A stretch of DNA of 64,000 bases from Paracentrotus lividus. Lineage: Eukaryota; Echinodermata; Echinoidea; Camarodonta; Echinidae. The stretch is from the NCBI GenBank assembly GCA_940671915.1, contig CALNVZ010003426.1:51493649-51557648 (forward strand), given 5' to 3'. The position numbers were made by a program, and so were the translations under genes. The notes beneath the pieces are model-generated. The model ran no database searches. It was given only the letters and a program-made list of their open reading frames with translations, and was not told the DNA's origin. Below, one piece after another: positions 13,384-24,708 of the stretch (position 1 is its first letter; each line of letters begins with the position of its first letter).

Positions 13384-13639
13384 GTTCGCATGAGATACCG
13401 ACACAGAAAGAGGTAAAAAAGTGCATCACATGACTTGGCTATACAGAATTATTTATTTAGCACAACTACAGACAGACAAGCATTTATTTCTTTGGTGTGC
13501 ATTATATAAAAATGAGAATTTAATCTTAAAGCGAGAGCGAACTGACCAATACTCCCATTGACTCTATGTTATAAAGAGCTAGTCTAAAAGTATACCTTTT
13601 GAGATAACTATCAAAATTGCAGTTACTAAAATAGCCTTT

Positions 13640-14600
13640 AAGTTTATTTGTATCAAGGAAACTAAAATGTTTTGAGGGGAAAGGTACTTTTTTATCAACT
13701 TTTTAAACATTATTATTATTAGGGTATGAATGTATAGAGTAGTGAGTTAGTGTGTTGTCATTCAATTGGGTCTATATTATGAGACTAGACTGCTCATGAT
13801 GGTGCATTATGGGTAAGGAATAAGGGCCGAATTGAGTAGTTGAGGACTTGAGTCGGTGCTATACGATGCTACTAGTTCGTATTGGCTTTGTAAGACCAGA
13901 TTCTAAATTCACTGATATTCTTTGGTCTGATTATCAATTCATGCAAAAGTAATAACTTTTCTTTGAAATAATATAGGCCTACAGTAACTGTTATAATTCG
14001 ATGTTCGCTTTATTCCATGAAACCGCTAATATATCTCGGCTAACGCAATTATTGGCATGTTTTTTTACCCGACACCTCATTCATTTTACAATGCTAGATA
14101 TCCCCCTATTCTGCTCCCCATACGAGTAGTATAGTCAGGGATAGAAGTGCATTAAACTACCCATTATGTTGCATTCTGGTTATTAAAGTGAAATGATTGA
14201 TCTGGTCATGATATTGAAATGTGGAAGACACTGTCTAAAAGTGATTTGGAAAGGATGATAACAATTGAATTCACCTAAGCATTATTTCGTGCTGTGAGGT
14301 TTTGGAATCGCCAAAATTAACCCGCTTCAGTTTTGAGTCACATGCACTTACACAAAAATGCATATATGGGGTAACTTTTAGTTTTTAGTTTTTATTATGA
14401 TATTCTTCCCAAATAGCATGAAAATAACAGGAAAGCTCACAATAATTTTCTTCATCTTTCCCATACCTTCCCACTACACTAGATTCCCTTTAAACAGTTC
14501 AGATGGAGTATTTGAGGACTTGAGGTGAAGATATATAGAGATGCTGATCATGATTAGTACTAGTGGCTATAAACAAACTTTAATATCTTCAGATACAAGA
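13640..14600. repeat. Two degenerate copies of a dispersed repeat
   Basis: Segments at about 13655-13900 and 14390-14600 share wording with 3395-3600. Common phrases include GAAACTAAAATG, GAATTGAGTAG (or GGAGTATTTGAGGACTTGAG), a GGTGCT-type step and GGCTTTAATATC. Another fragment of the 14390 copy (AACATGAAAATAACTTGAAAGCTC) recurs near 54430. This is an old, unnamed interspersed repeat. Confidence 0.55.
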
Positions 14601-14867
14601 ATACCAAAATTGTAATAAACATTTACATGTCATATAATTGCTGAGTTTATTTGCTGTTTCCATGTCAATACTCTGACATGATACTCTCTGATCTAAAGCA
14701 CATTTAAGAAGCATATTTATTGCAAATAAATAAATATTTGCATTAACCCCCAATTATTTTATTGGTTAAACTGCAACCAATATAATGAACAGGTTATCTG
14801 GATAATGGGCAATTAAATTGAGAAAACTGTTCAACTATATAAAAAGTCAAAGACTGTACTTTTCTAT

Positions 14868-16270
14868 AGTGTAAATTGGGGTTAGTGGGACACTTAAGCA
14901 TTTACATAAGCATAACACAAAATAAGATACTCAATAAAGCAATCACATACCCCATTTTGAAGTTTATTTAGATATAAACGTTTTATAAATGTATTGGTTA
15001 CAATTTCCTCCAAATGAAGGTTAAGGTGACAGTTAATCATAACCACTCCATTGTCACACTAACCCCGTCAAGTTGGGGTAAGTGGGACAGCATAATACGT
15101 GGAATAAAATGTGGTTTAAAAGTGAGAAACAAAGATCTCTGTCCTCACAAACACTGTTTATACATTTGTCATATGATTTCTAAAAATCTTAGAAATGATA
15201 TTCCAGATATCATAAGAACTGATTGCCAAACTATTTTCTCAAACATTGCCACGACTCATTATTTTTTTTATTCCTGTACACATTTCAAGTGATGAAAAAG
15301 AATTTTTTTTTTTCAACATATCAAAGCTCAAGAGCACTTTTTAAATCTGCGATTCTGTAAACAAAGCAAGCATTTCCTTCGTCCTTTACCCCCGTTTCGT
15401 ATGAAAGAAAACAAAAGATATATAGTATTTTTTTTTTAAAGAACTTTTTTCTTTCCCGTATTACAACTTTACATAAACTAAAGTTTTAAAGTCTGCATAA
15501 TTCAACAATATCAGTGCCCCATTTAATAAAACCCGTGGGACACTTAAAAATTTACCTAAGCATTATTTATAAAAACAAACATTTTAAAAGCAATCATATA
15601 TCTCATTTTGTAGTTTATTTAGATATAAACGTTTTAGAAATGTTTTGGTAAAAAAAAATCCTCCAAATGAAGGTCAAAGTGGCAATATTAATCAGTATTA
15701 CTCCATTGTTCAACTTACCCCGGCCGTCATATTGGGGTAATACCTGCAGTGATCTGTGATATAAAAGTGCGGAGTGAAGATCTATCTTCGCAAACTTTAT
15801 TTATACATTAAAATACTATTGAAATTGACGCGTCCCACTTACCCCAAGCATGTGGGGTATGTGGGACAGTTAGTTAAAACAATTGCTTAAAGTCTTTTGT
15901 TTAATCTTATTGCATTTTATATTATTTTCTAGTTTAAAATTTATTTTGTGATCAATTTCAATGCCACGTTACCCCTAAAAACAAAAGGGATCTGGGAAAC
16001 ACAAAGACAAGTTTCCATACGTGTGTATTTTCAAAATTAGCTATTTGGCAATCGTTTTATGTCAAAACGTGTGATGTTACTAATTTTTAACGATTATTTT
16101 TCAGATAAATGTCAATTTTTCCCAAACAGGCATGCAATTTGTTGCTAGATGTATGTTTATTCACGCTAAAATAGTTCCTCCACGAAGGCAGGTCTTAATC
16201 ATATGCATATATGCAATTCCCTCAAAGTGTCCCATTTACCCCACTGTCCCACTAACCCCAATTTACCCTA
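14868..16270. mobile_element. G-rich-TIR element II (non-coding)
   Basis: The left terminus contains GTAAATTGGGGTTAGTGGGA, and the right terminus carries the reverse complement next to a TA. Internal head-to-head GGGGTAAGTGGGACA motifs occur at about 15050-15090, 15715-15740 and 15833-15868. A stretch of about 220 bp (14880-15095) is repeated in the same orientation at about 15530-15745, so the element has an internal duplication. No transposase is seen. Confidence 0.78.
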
Positions 16271-16677
16271 CACATATCATATGCAGTGATTTCAAATACT
16301 TGTGTTTATTTTTCTTTTGCATTAATATTATCGGGATATATCTATGTACATATGACATATTCTAAAGAGCACAACTCTGAAATAGTTTGTCCGTTCATTA
16401 TTCCTTCTAACAACAAGGTATGCTTAGTTTATACAAAAACAACATAAGAATCTTCTTTTCTAGGTTTCCGCTTAATATTTCTGTTTGATTTTAATTGTTT
16501 ATTTTGTAATTTTGAAACGGAATGAACGAGTAATTGATTGAATTTTTAAATAAATATGTGAGTAAAATCCACGTAAAAGCTATGAGTTATTGGCTCATTA
16601 GCTTGAAATCTCAAACTGAAAATCCCAGTGGCGGATTTGTAAATAGGGCGAGCGTATATATTTCAAATATGAACATA

Positions 16678-17143
16678 CAGTCTGTTTCAAATTTAATGGT
16701 ACAAGTGGAAAACATTTTTTTATAGCATGAAGATAAATCACAACCTGGTATTGTTTAGTACTTTCATAAAGCAGGGTAATTAGACTTTCATCTGCAATTT
16801 TTTTCATCACATTTGGAGCAGTATTTTTTGAGATATGACTAATTTTCTACAATCAAGAAAAATCCATTTTTCGCACGCCGTCCCATGCCTATGTATATGA
16901 TTTCGCATAATGACCGTGAATTCAGCGCTCCAGAACAATAGAAGTGCGTAATTTCGATTTGTTCCTTGTCGCACAAAACTTAGCATAACTTTTGTTCTAC
17001 GAAAGCAAATTATACAGGACACAGCTCATCAACAAGAAAAATCTTTAGGCTTTAATTTGGCAGCACAAACACACATAATATGAAAAGATTTCACACCTGA
17101 ATTATTTTTTCCCCGACTGTACCATTTTTTTTGACACAGACTG
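16678..17143. mobile_element. 466-bp MITE with TA target duplication
   Basis: The ends read CAGTCTGTTTCAAATTTAAT and, inverted, CAGTCTGTGTCAAAAAAAAT. Both are followed by GGTACA, and TA flanks each side (16676-16677 and 17144-17145). There is no coding capacity. An internal fragment (AATGGTACAAGTG through AACCTGGTATTGTTT) recurs in degenerate form at about 38548-38615 inside a BRSK intron, so the family is dispersed here. Confidence 0.82.
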
Positions 17144-17207
17144 TAGAGGGGCGCAGAAGGCAAATTTACTCGATATATGCTCTATATAATATACATATTA
17201 TCGTATC

Positions 17208-17398
17208 AGGACATCTCCCCCGGAGGACAACTCACCCGGGGACAATTCCCGGAGGACAGCTCCCCCGGAGGACATAGGGTTAGGGTTAGGGTTAGGGTTA
17301 GGGTTAGGGTTAGGGTTGTCCTCCGGGGGAGTTGTCCACGGGGGAGCTGTCCTCCGGGAATTGTCCCCGGGGGAGTTGTCCTCCGGGGGAGATGTCCT
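17208..17398. repeat. Palindromic element with a TTAGGG array at its centre
   Basis: The arms of about 67 bp begin AGGACATCTCCCCCGGAGGA on both sides and differ at only a few positions. Each arm is built of repeated GGACA-CTCCCCCGG blocks. The spacer (17275-17317) is about seven uninterrupted TAGGGT units, the metazoan telomere repeat. A reduced relative lies at 33522-33608. Confidence 0.92.
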
Positions 17399-17713
17399 AG
17401 AACCACATATTATGTATGCTCAACGTTAGATTCTCAAAAAATATAGAGGGATGTGTGTGTCGTTTGGTCCAGCCAGGATCCGCCACTTAATGCCTAGGTT
17501 ATACATTTATTTCTACAATAACTACAGAAGATATGTTGAAACGAAAATAAAACTAAACGCACATAATTGCTCAAATACATATTTTGTCCTGAAAAAGCGT
17601 CATTTAAATATCCATTTATCATTATTATTAGTATCATTATCATTATTAAAGTTAGTGTTGGACTCGATGTTTACTGTAAAGCAAGAGCATTGCTTTTTAG
17701 AAGAACGGGAATT

Positions 17714-18021
17714 CTAAAATCTATCGGGTGGTCGAGATCTGTGTTGGTGTTGTATGTTCCTACGATACCACATTCCTTCCAGTTCAACTTCTTGCAGAAT
17801 ATTCAACAGGTTACATGAACGACCACCAGTTTTGTCCTTCCATGTACCCAAGACCTCTCTTGTTGCCTGGTCAAAGTCATTACCGTTTTTGACGAGTATC
17901 TTCCTTACCCTGTTGTACTAGCTGTTCAGGCAGGAGTTTGTTACACAGAGGGTACTCGCGTGTGTGTGGCATAGCTTTTGATAGTTCATCTAGGAAGTTA
18001 TCTCCGACTTGTTGTGCAGAT
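17714..18021 (-). pseudogene. Death-domain terminal exon of the ANK pseudogene
   Basis: The acceptor AG sits at 18023-18022. The split Arg codon joined from the previous exon leads into SAQQVGDNFLDELSKAMP, the first helix of a death-domain-like fold. After LVQQ an extra G (the CCC at 17908-17910) shifts the frame. The other frame continues VRKILVKNGNDFDQATREVL, then GTWKDKTGG and LLNILQEVELEGMW, ending in TAG at 17714. The helix pattern and GTWKD block fit death domains, as judged from memory of the family. Confidence 0.75.
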
Positions 18022-18723
18022 CTTATTACAAAAAAGATAACATTTTAAGAATTCTTCTTATTTAGAACTATGTTCAATAAGGTAAGGTCATCGTGCGGGG
18101 CGTCTCGGTAAGTACAGGATCCTGGAGGAAGGCGTTGACACAGAGACATGGACGCTATCAATAATGATCAGCGGTTAATTTCTACTTCTTCTTCTTATCC
18201 ATTTTCCTATATTATGGAATTTTCAGTGTTAGGCTGTTAGGGGGCTTCGTTTAAATAAGTACATGATTTGTCAATGGAATTTAGATTACAAATAAATATG
18301 TTAAAGACTTCTTACTTTGTCAGGTTATGGAATTCTAAGCGTTGCCAATTATTTGTACATCTCCTTTACGTTTGGGCTCACTGTAATGGCCAATTACTGT
18401 GCATACATCGTTACTTTGGCACATAACTCACATGTTGTACGTAACTGTACAATGTTTAGCAAGATCTAGGCTAGCTTTTACAGGGTATCAATTAAATTGG
18501 CAAAAGCTTCATTACATGAAAACTATTGTCAATTCATTTTAACATTTTGTGCATGTTGAAATTGTTCTAAAAATTAAAATCACTTCAAATCGTCCTCATT
18601 TGGTGACACATTTTACATCATTCCCCACAACTCATTTTAGACGGAACAAATTTATTGTCTGACATTCAAGATTGTGTCCTCAAACACTTTGAAAGTGTTG
18701 TTATAAATCACATATGCATTTAC

Positions 18724-18884
18724 CTTGACAGTATCATGTTCCTGATGACATCGTCCTTGGCATAGTGTATTGGTTGGTTGCCTGTCTTGTCCCAAACATC
18801 CGATCTTGCGCCATTCTCTAGAAGATAAAGCACTAATACCTTCTCAGGAGACAGTCCGCCTGGTTTGTAAAAATCCTTTGACAT
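18724..18884 (-). pseudogene. Exon linking ankyrin repeats to the death domain
   Basis: It begins MSKDFYKPGGLSPEKVLVLY after an acceptor AG at 18886-18885 and ends in ...NMILSR with donor GTAAAT. The segment LLENGARSDVWDKTGNQPIH is the last degenerate ankyrin unit. It joins in phase to both neighbouring exons. Confidence 0.8.
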
Positions 18885-19082
18885 CTATACATGTATAAGA
18901 ATTTTTTATGACAAGGTAAACGAAAAAAATAAAAAAATATACAGACATAGATAGCAAAATCTTATAAATTTATATTAGCAAATTCTTAGGGCTCTTGGAT
19001 TCCTCCAAAAGAATGTCACTATTTGAGTGGCCTTGGAAGATATATTAGATTCATGAGTAATTTTATATGTATGGATCATCAC

Positions 19083-19274
19083 CTTTCAGGGAGTGTCTGT
19101 TTCTTCCACATTCCTGTCCGGCTTGTAGCAGAGTTGAATGGCTTTATGAAGACACGTCTGGCCATCAGTTGACAGGATATTAAGATCAGCTCCTTGGGAG
19201 ACTAACCTCTCGATGAATGAAGTACCACCATGTTGTATAGCAAGATGGATATACACTGGCTCAGTCAAATCATA
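19083..19274 (-). pseudogene. Ankyrin exon with internal stop
   Basis: It encodes IHLAIQHGGTSFIERLVSQG and then DLNILSTDGQTCLHKAIQLC, a typical penultimate ankyrin pair. The codon at 19088-19086 is TGA, where related proteins as I recall them carry a basic residue before a K-x-S motif; CGA to TGA would explain it. The donor GTGATG follows at once. Confidence 0.8.
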
Positions 19275-19624
19275 CTTGATTAACGAAAATATATTTACAA
19301 AAAATAGTAAAAGTGAAAACAAACCTGAACAAAATTTCATTCTATTTATTTAATATTAAGCGAATTTAAATAAAGACATAAATACTTATAATTCCCTCTT
19401 TTTTAGAAAACGAACAGCTAAAGTATGGTCAATGTTGAAAAATATTAATTCATTATTATAGAATGGATGGTAAGGGTTTAATTAAAAGAAAATGGACTTC
19501 ATAATGGGTTAGTACATGCGGATTTTAATCAGAATACTTCCAAAACCTAGACAAATGGATCTCTTAATGAAGTGCGTATCTACTGCGAAATGTACCTCAC
19601 CAATATTCTTTTCTCAATATTTAC

Positions 19625-21364
19625 CTCAGCACCTTGATTCATCGATATGTGGTGGCGTCATAATGGCCATTCTGGGCAGCCAGGTGTAATGCGGTCCGAT
19701 CGTCATCGTTGGCTTTAACCTCAGCTCCTGCACTGATGAGATGTTGGATGACATCAAGATGACCATTCTGAGCAGCTCGGTGTAATGCATTTCGACCGTC
19801 ATTATCACCCTTATTCACATCAGCTCTTTGACTGATCAGATATTTGGTCATATCTAGATTACCATTCTGTGCTGCAGTGTGTAATGAAATCCGATCGTCA
19901 TTATTTCCTCCATCCACTTTAGCTCCTTGACTGATCAGATATTTGGTGACATCAAGATGACCATTAAATCTAGCACAACGTAATGGAGTCTGGCCCATGA
20001 TATCTCCCTTATTTACGTCAGCTCCTTGACTGACCAGATATTTGGTGACATCAAGATGTCCATTCTTTGCAGCTTGGTGTAATGGAGTCCGACCTTCATT
20101 GTCTCTCTTATCCACATCAGCTCCATGACTAATCAGAAATTTGGTGACGTCAAAGTGGCCATTCTGAGCAGCACTGTGTAATGCAGTCCGACCGTCATTA
20201 ATTGTGTAAAAAATGTTAGCTCCTTGCGAGATCAGATGTTTGGTGACGTCAAGATGTCCATTCTGAGCAGCTACATACACTGTTAAAAATTGCTGTAGCT
20301 TTTTACAGTAAATTACTGGCAACTCTACTGCACAGTAAATAACAGTATATTTGATGGTAGTTTCCTGTATCTTGTGGGAATTTATAGTAATTTACCATTG
20401 AAAGTAGATTACTTTAAGAGACAATTACAGTAAATTACTGTGCAGCAGAGTTGCCAGTAATTTACTGTAAAAAGCTACAGCAATTTTTAACAGTGTATAG
20501 TGCAGTCACATCATTATCATCAACCTTATTTATCTCAGCTCCTTTACTAATCAGATATTTGGTGACGTCAAGATGACCATTGAATGCAGCATTGCGTAAT
20601 GGAGTTTGACCCTCGTTGTCTCCCTTATTCACATTGGCTCCTTGACTTATCAGATGTTTGGTGACGTCAAGATGTTCCTTCTGAGCAGCTACGTGTAGTG
20701 TTGTCCAGCCATTATTATTTCCCTTATTCACCTCAGCTCCTTGACTGATCAGATATTTAGTGCAGCAATATGTAATGTAGTCCAACCCATAAAATCTTCC
20801 TTAGTAGATATTTGGTTATATCAAGGTGGCCCTTTAATGCACCATTCATCAATGCCGATATTCCTTTATCATCAGCAACATTCACCTCTGCTCCTTGATT
20901 GATTAAATATTTCAGTACTTTCAGTTTACCATACCCTGCTGCAATGTACAAAGCAGTCCAGCCTTTACTATTGACCACATTTACGTTAACTCCATGACTG
21001 ATCATAAATTTGATGACGTCAAGATGACCATTCTTTGAAGCGCTGAAAAACGCAAGGCAACCATCACTGTCTTCTGTATTCATTTTACTTCCATGGTTCA
21101 GTAGCAGTTTTGTTATTTCAAGGTATCCCAGTGACGAAACAAGATTTATGACATTCCATTCGTAGTCACCTGCTCCGTGTCGGCTCCGTGATCAACGAGG
21201 AACTCAAACACAGCCTCGTTGCCTCTTTCAACAGCAATATGTAAAACTGATTTTCCACCTTTGTCTGTCTGATTGATGTTGCAGTCTTGTTTCAACAGAA
21301 TTTCGAGGGTTTCAAGATCACCTCGCTTCGCTGCATCATGGAGCTGTTGATTCATGTCATCCAT
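19625..21364 (-). pseudogene. Main ankyrin-repeat exon (about 15 repeats)
   Basis: One long exon encodes tandem 33-residue repeats, for example NGHLDVTKYLISQGADVN followed by KGDNDGR-type linkers. The first repeats (KRGDLETLEILLKQDCNIN) are more divergent than the later ones, which are nearly identical to each other, as expected from recent unit duplication. The reading frame is broken near 21146, twice in 20757-20810 (parts of a repeat missing), by the MITE at 20278-20495, and near 19643. Donor GTAAAT is at 19624. Confidence 0.88.
20278..20495. mobile_element. 218-bp MITE inserted in the ankyrin exon
   Basis: Terminal inverted repeats of about 62 bp with one mismatch begin CACTGTTAAAAATTGCTGTA. 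TA is duplicated on both sides (20276-20277 and 20496-20497). Removing the element and one TA joins the two halves of an ankyrin repeat in frame (TALY to VAAQNGHLDVT), which marks the exact insertion point. Confidence 0.96.
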
Positions 21365-22429
21365 ACTTGTAAAAGTATCACAAAGCTCATCAAAACGATT
21401 TCATATCACCTAAATATGTTTTATTAACATGTCAGTTTTTGGTGATCGTCTTGTGTTGTCCAGATGCTGTCGATATCAATCTCGACATCCAGAATTGACG
21501 TAGAATTTATTTCATGCTGAATATTTTGCATACTTCAGTTGCTATCAAAATGTTGCGAAGGTATATGATAACTGTTGACTGGCATAAACCTGTAACTAAG
21601 CAAGATATAACTTTATAAGCATCAAATTTAGAAGAGAAATGAAATTCAATAGATGGTTTCATCAACCAGAGCAATAGACCTATACTTTTGACCAAAATAC
21701 TGTCTTTGTGCTCAACTAGCACCAATATTGCATTATTGAGTAATAGTGAGTAATATTGAGTATTTAATAGGGATAAATTGAACAAAATCAGAGTGTCACA
21801 CGGGCTAGCAAATAGTGGAGGCCATAACTGAAAAATAGAACGTAATCGACCTTTGAATTTCAGTTGTTGACTGTTATATAAAAGGATGATCAAATGGTAT
21901 TAATATGTGAATTAAACTTGTAACAGGGTGTCCCACTTAAAGTCTATCTGTGAGTGCAAGTTAACAGACAATGAAATTCAAATGTCAAAACCACTTTGCT
22001 CAAATCAAAGCAATAGGTGTTGCTTCAGATTCCCACAGGGAGAGACGACTTTTTAATTGTATTCAATATAAATGGAAGATTTGATGAGTAAAGGCGTAAC
22101 AAAAACATATTAAAAGAAATGCAAATGATATGCAAAGTTAGTTTTTTTTAAATTTTGATACTGATAACAGGATTTGCTCGTGTAATGGTATCTCCCTGAA
22201 GAAACACACATACTGTATTTTAAAAAGTGAAAAAACAAATCTGTAAACTTGGAATGCAGTAAAACTAAATTATTATTTTGATTGTGTTTTGTATTTTTCT
22301 GGTTTAAAAAAAATATTATAAATTATTATATATAAACACAACACAAAAAGAAAGTTCCCCCTATTTCAAATATCAATAATTTTTTTAATAGGAGGAGTTC
22401 AAAAAATCTAATTATATGTCCATGTAGGG
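21365..22429. other. No gene seen
   Basis: Upstream flank of the ankyrin pseudogene on the minus strand. A 128-codon open frame at 21507-21893 shows no family resemblance. No CpG-rich promoter is apparent. Confidence 0.4.
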
Positions 22430-23620
22430 AATTTAATTAGCTACCATGGGAGCGAATTTTAGGGAATATCATGAAGTCATGCTTCAGTGAGCAATGGTTG
22501 AATGCAAAAATGTCATTTTTTGAAGTTCGCAAGCCTAAAATCACAACTTTGATTCAGTGATATCGGACCAAATTTGTAGATTTTAAACATTTCACGCATC
22601 AGAATGTACGCAAAACGTGCTTCCAAAATTACGCAAAGGACATTTGCGTAAAATTTCACGGTTGAGTGAGCATGCAGCAAAAAATGCCAAAACTGCGATT
22701 TTTACATTTTATCCATGGTGAAATTTAACAAATATGACGAGATTCATGTCTAGGAAGAGTGTTTTTAACTTTTGCAAATATTTTTAATCAATTCACGGTT
22801 GAATGAACACCATAAAATACCATGTAAAAAACACTAAGTAAGTATTCTTTCCATTTTGTACACTAAAATTCATGTGAATATCTGTTTTTGTATTTTTTTT
22901 ATGACCGGTGCACGTGTGTACATGATCCTATTGCATTTATTAAAACTTTCATGCTTCAGTGACCATGTGGCACTGGAAAATCTGTTTTTTTTTATTTAGA
23001 GACCAAAATTAAATTGCTAACTTTGCTTAGCCATAACAATTCTTTTAAAAGTATTCATTTAATTTCATTTTCGCAAAAATCCAGATTTGTTATGCTTCAG
23101 TGAACACAAGATATGAGAAAAACATGAAAAAGGAAAGAAAGTTTACGGCCCTGGCACGGCCTAATGGTAAGTCCTATTCTCAATTTGACCAAAGTTCCTG
23201 TTAGTTAATGACTTCTTAAAGATTTGTGCCAAGTTTCAGGAATTAACTCACAGTATAACGAACCAAAAATTGACAATGAAAATGAGCAATATTTGACGTT
23301 TGTTCACTTTATGTTCAAACTCTATACGTAAAGTCAATGGGGAGGAAATCAATAGTGAACAAAAGTCAAATATTGCCCAATTTCATTGTAATTTTTTTGG
23401 TCGTTATACTGTGAGTTAATTCTTGAAACTTGACACAAATCTTTAAGAAGTCATTAACTAACAAGAGCTTTGGTCAAATTGAGAATCAGACGTACCATTA
23501 GGCCGTACCAGGGCCGTAAACTTTCTTCCTTTTTTCATGTTTTTCTCATATCTTGTGTTCACTGAAGCATAAACAATCGGGATTTTTGCGAAAATGAAAT
23601 CAAGTGAATACTTTCAAACA
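22430..23620. repeat. Foldback element with CTTCAGTGA-rich flank
   Basis: Arms 23048-23308 and 23356-23617 are reverse complements at high identity. Landmarks are TTCGCAAAAATCC, TTACGGCCCTGG and CTCACAGTATAACGA with their mirrored forms, around a ~47-bp spacer. The flank from 22430 to 23047, present on one side only, contains repeated TTCAGTGA- or GGTTGAATGA-type motifs (22480, 22555, 22663, 22796, 22955, 23095), suggesting a larger, asymmetrically preserved element. It is non-coding. Confidence 0.8.
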
Positions 23621-24528
23621 AATAACAAGAGCTGAAAAAAACTGAAAAGAGATGGTAAAAAAGCTGAAATTGAAAGAGGGGAAAGCTAAAATAAGCTGAA
23701 AATCCAAACTAAAAAAAGCTGAAATCAGCCAAAAGGATGAACTCTCACACCCCTGTGAACTGTTTGCTTTTATCTTGAAAATTAAGTCACCATCTGGGTT
23801 CTGCTTTTGAGGGACGCACTGTAAAGCTCTCATCGTGTCAACAACAAAAAATTAAAAATCAGACAACATGGATGTAATTATTTTTTTATATATATTTTAT
23901 TGGACAATGTTTACCATGAGGAATATCTAAATTCACAAGTATGTTGTAATTTGTCATCCATTAAAACATCACAGTATATTCATTTCTTGTTTGACATGTG
24001 TATCATTTTACTTCTCAAAATAAGTAGTTATTACATGTATATCTAACATGTAGAGTAATCATTATCGCATCATCATCATCATATTCAACAATGCTGTATA
24101 AATGGTACTGTATGGGTATGTTAACATTGCATGACATTGCATGACCTAAAGTGTATAACAAAAATGTTTCGCAGTGTGGACATGGTGTTTTGGCACTATT
24201 GACAACCTAGACAGAGTTTCAGATTATCACTTTATCTTACTGTGAGCCTGCATCCACACTGTGGTTGTCTGATGTTCACTGTGTAAGATTGTAAAATACA
24301 CTGTGATTATTATGCATAAACAATTTGGACACCACACTGTATCAATATGTTGTAAATACACGGTGACCATTGCGACCACACTGTGAACATGTTTTGCACA
24401 CAATGAGAACACACTCACCAAATATTTTATACAATGTGAATGCAGTGAGCACATTTTGTTCACAGTAAAAACCTGTATTCACAATGGACACAGCATATTC
24501 ATAATGTGAATATAATGTTCACACATAA

Positions 24529-24591
24529 GCCAGTATTCTCAAAGGGTGCCTAAAGTTAGAAGGCTTTAGTCACCATTCAAGAATACTGGCC
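24529..24591. mobile_element. Small hairpin MITE, GGCC-ATTC ends
   Basis: A 63-bp imperfect palindrome. The left end is GCCAGTATTCTC, and the right end read inward is GGCCAGTATTCTTG. The central part is AAAG/CTTT-rich. Confidence 0.7.
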
Positions 24592-24708
24592 ATTATGTTC
24601 ATAGGTGTATAATGACAGCATATACCCAAAGCATGTTCCCATGTACAAAAATGTGTAAACCATCAAAATTACAAAATGATCCACAGAATTTCTGTGTCAA
24701 AATTCCTT

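Larger units (their letters stand above)
17714..21364 (-). pseudogene. Ankyrin-repeat / death-domain gene, disrupted
   Basis: The intact form would be a cytosolic scaffold of about 16 ankyrin repeats followed by a C-terminal death domain, an architecture common in echinoid gene expansions; the partner is unknown. Exons on the minus strand are 21364-19625, 19274-19083, 18884-18724 and 18021-17714. All have GT/AG borders and matching phases. The likely start is MDDMNQQLHDAAKRGD. Lesions are: a frameshift near 21146; two deletions at 20757-20810; a MITE at 20278-20495; a 1-bp loss near 19643; TGA for an expected Arg at 19086-19088; and an extra base at 17908-17910. The neighbouring BRSK exons are clean, so sequencing error is an unlikely general explanation. 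Confidence 0.88.

Noticed and set aside
17275-17317. Possible chromosome end or fusion point at the TTAGGG run
   Set aside because: The run is short and sits inside inverted arms, and a related copy exists in a BRSK intron, so a repeat element explains it better.
21507-21893. 128-codon minus-strand open frame upstream of the ankyrin pseudogene
   Set aside because: Composition is ordinary for AT-rich non-coding DNA, with no motif or splice signals supporting it.
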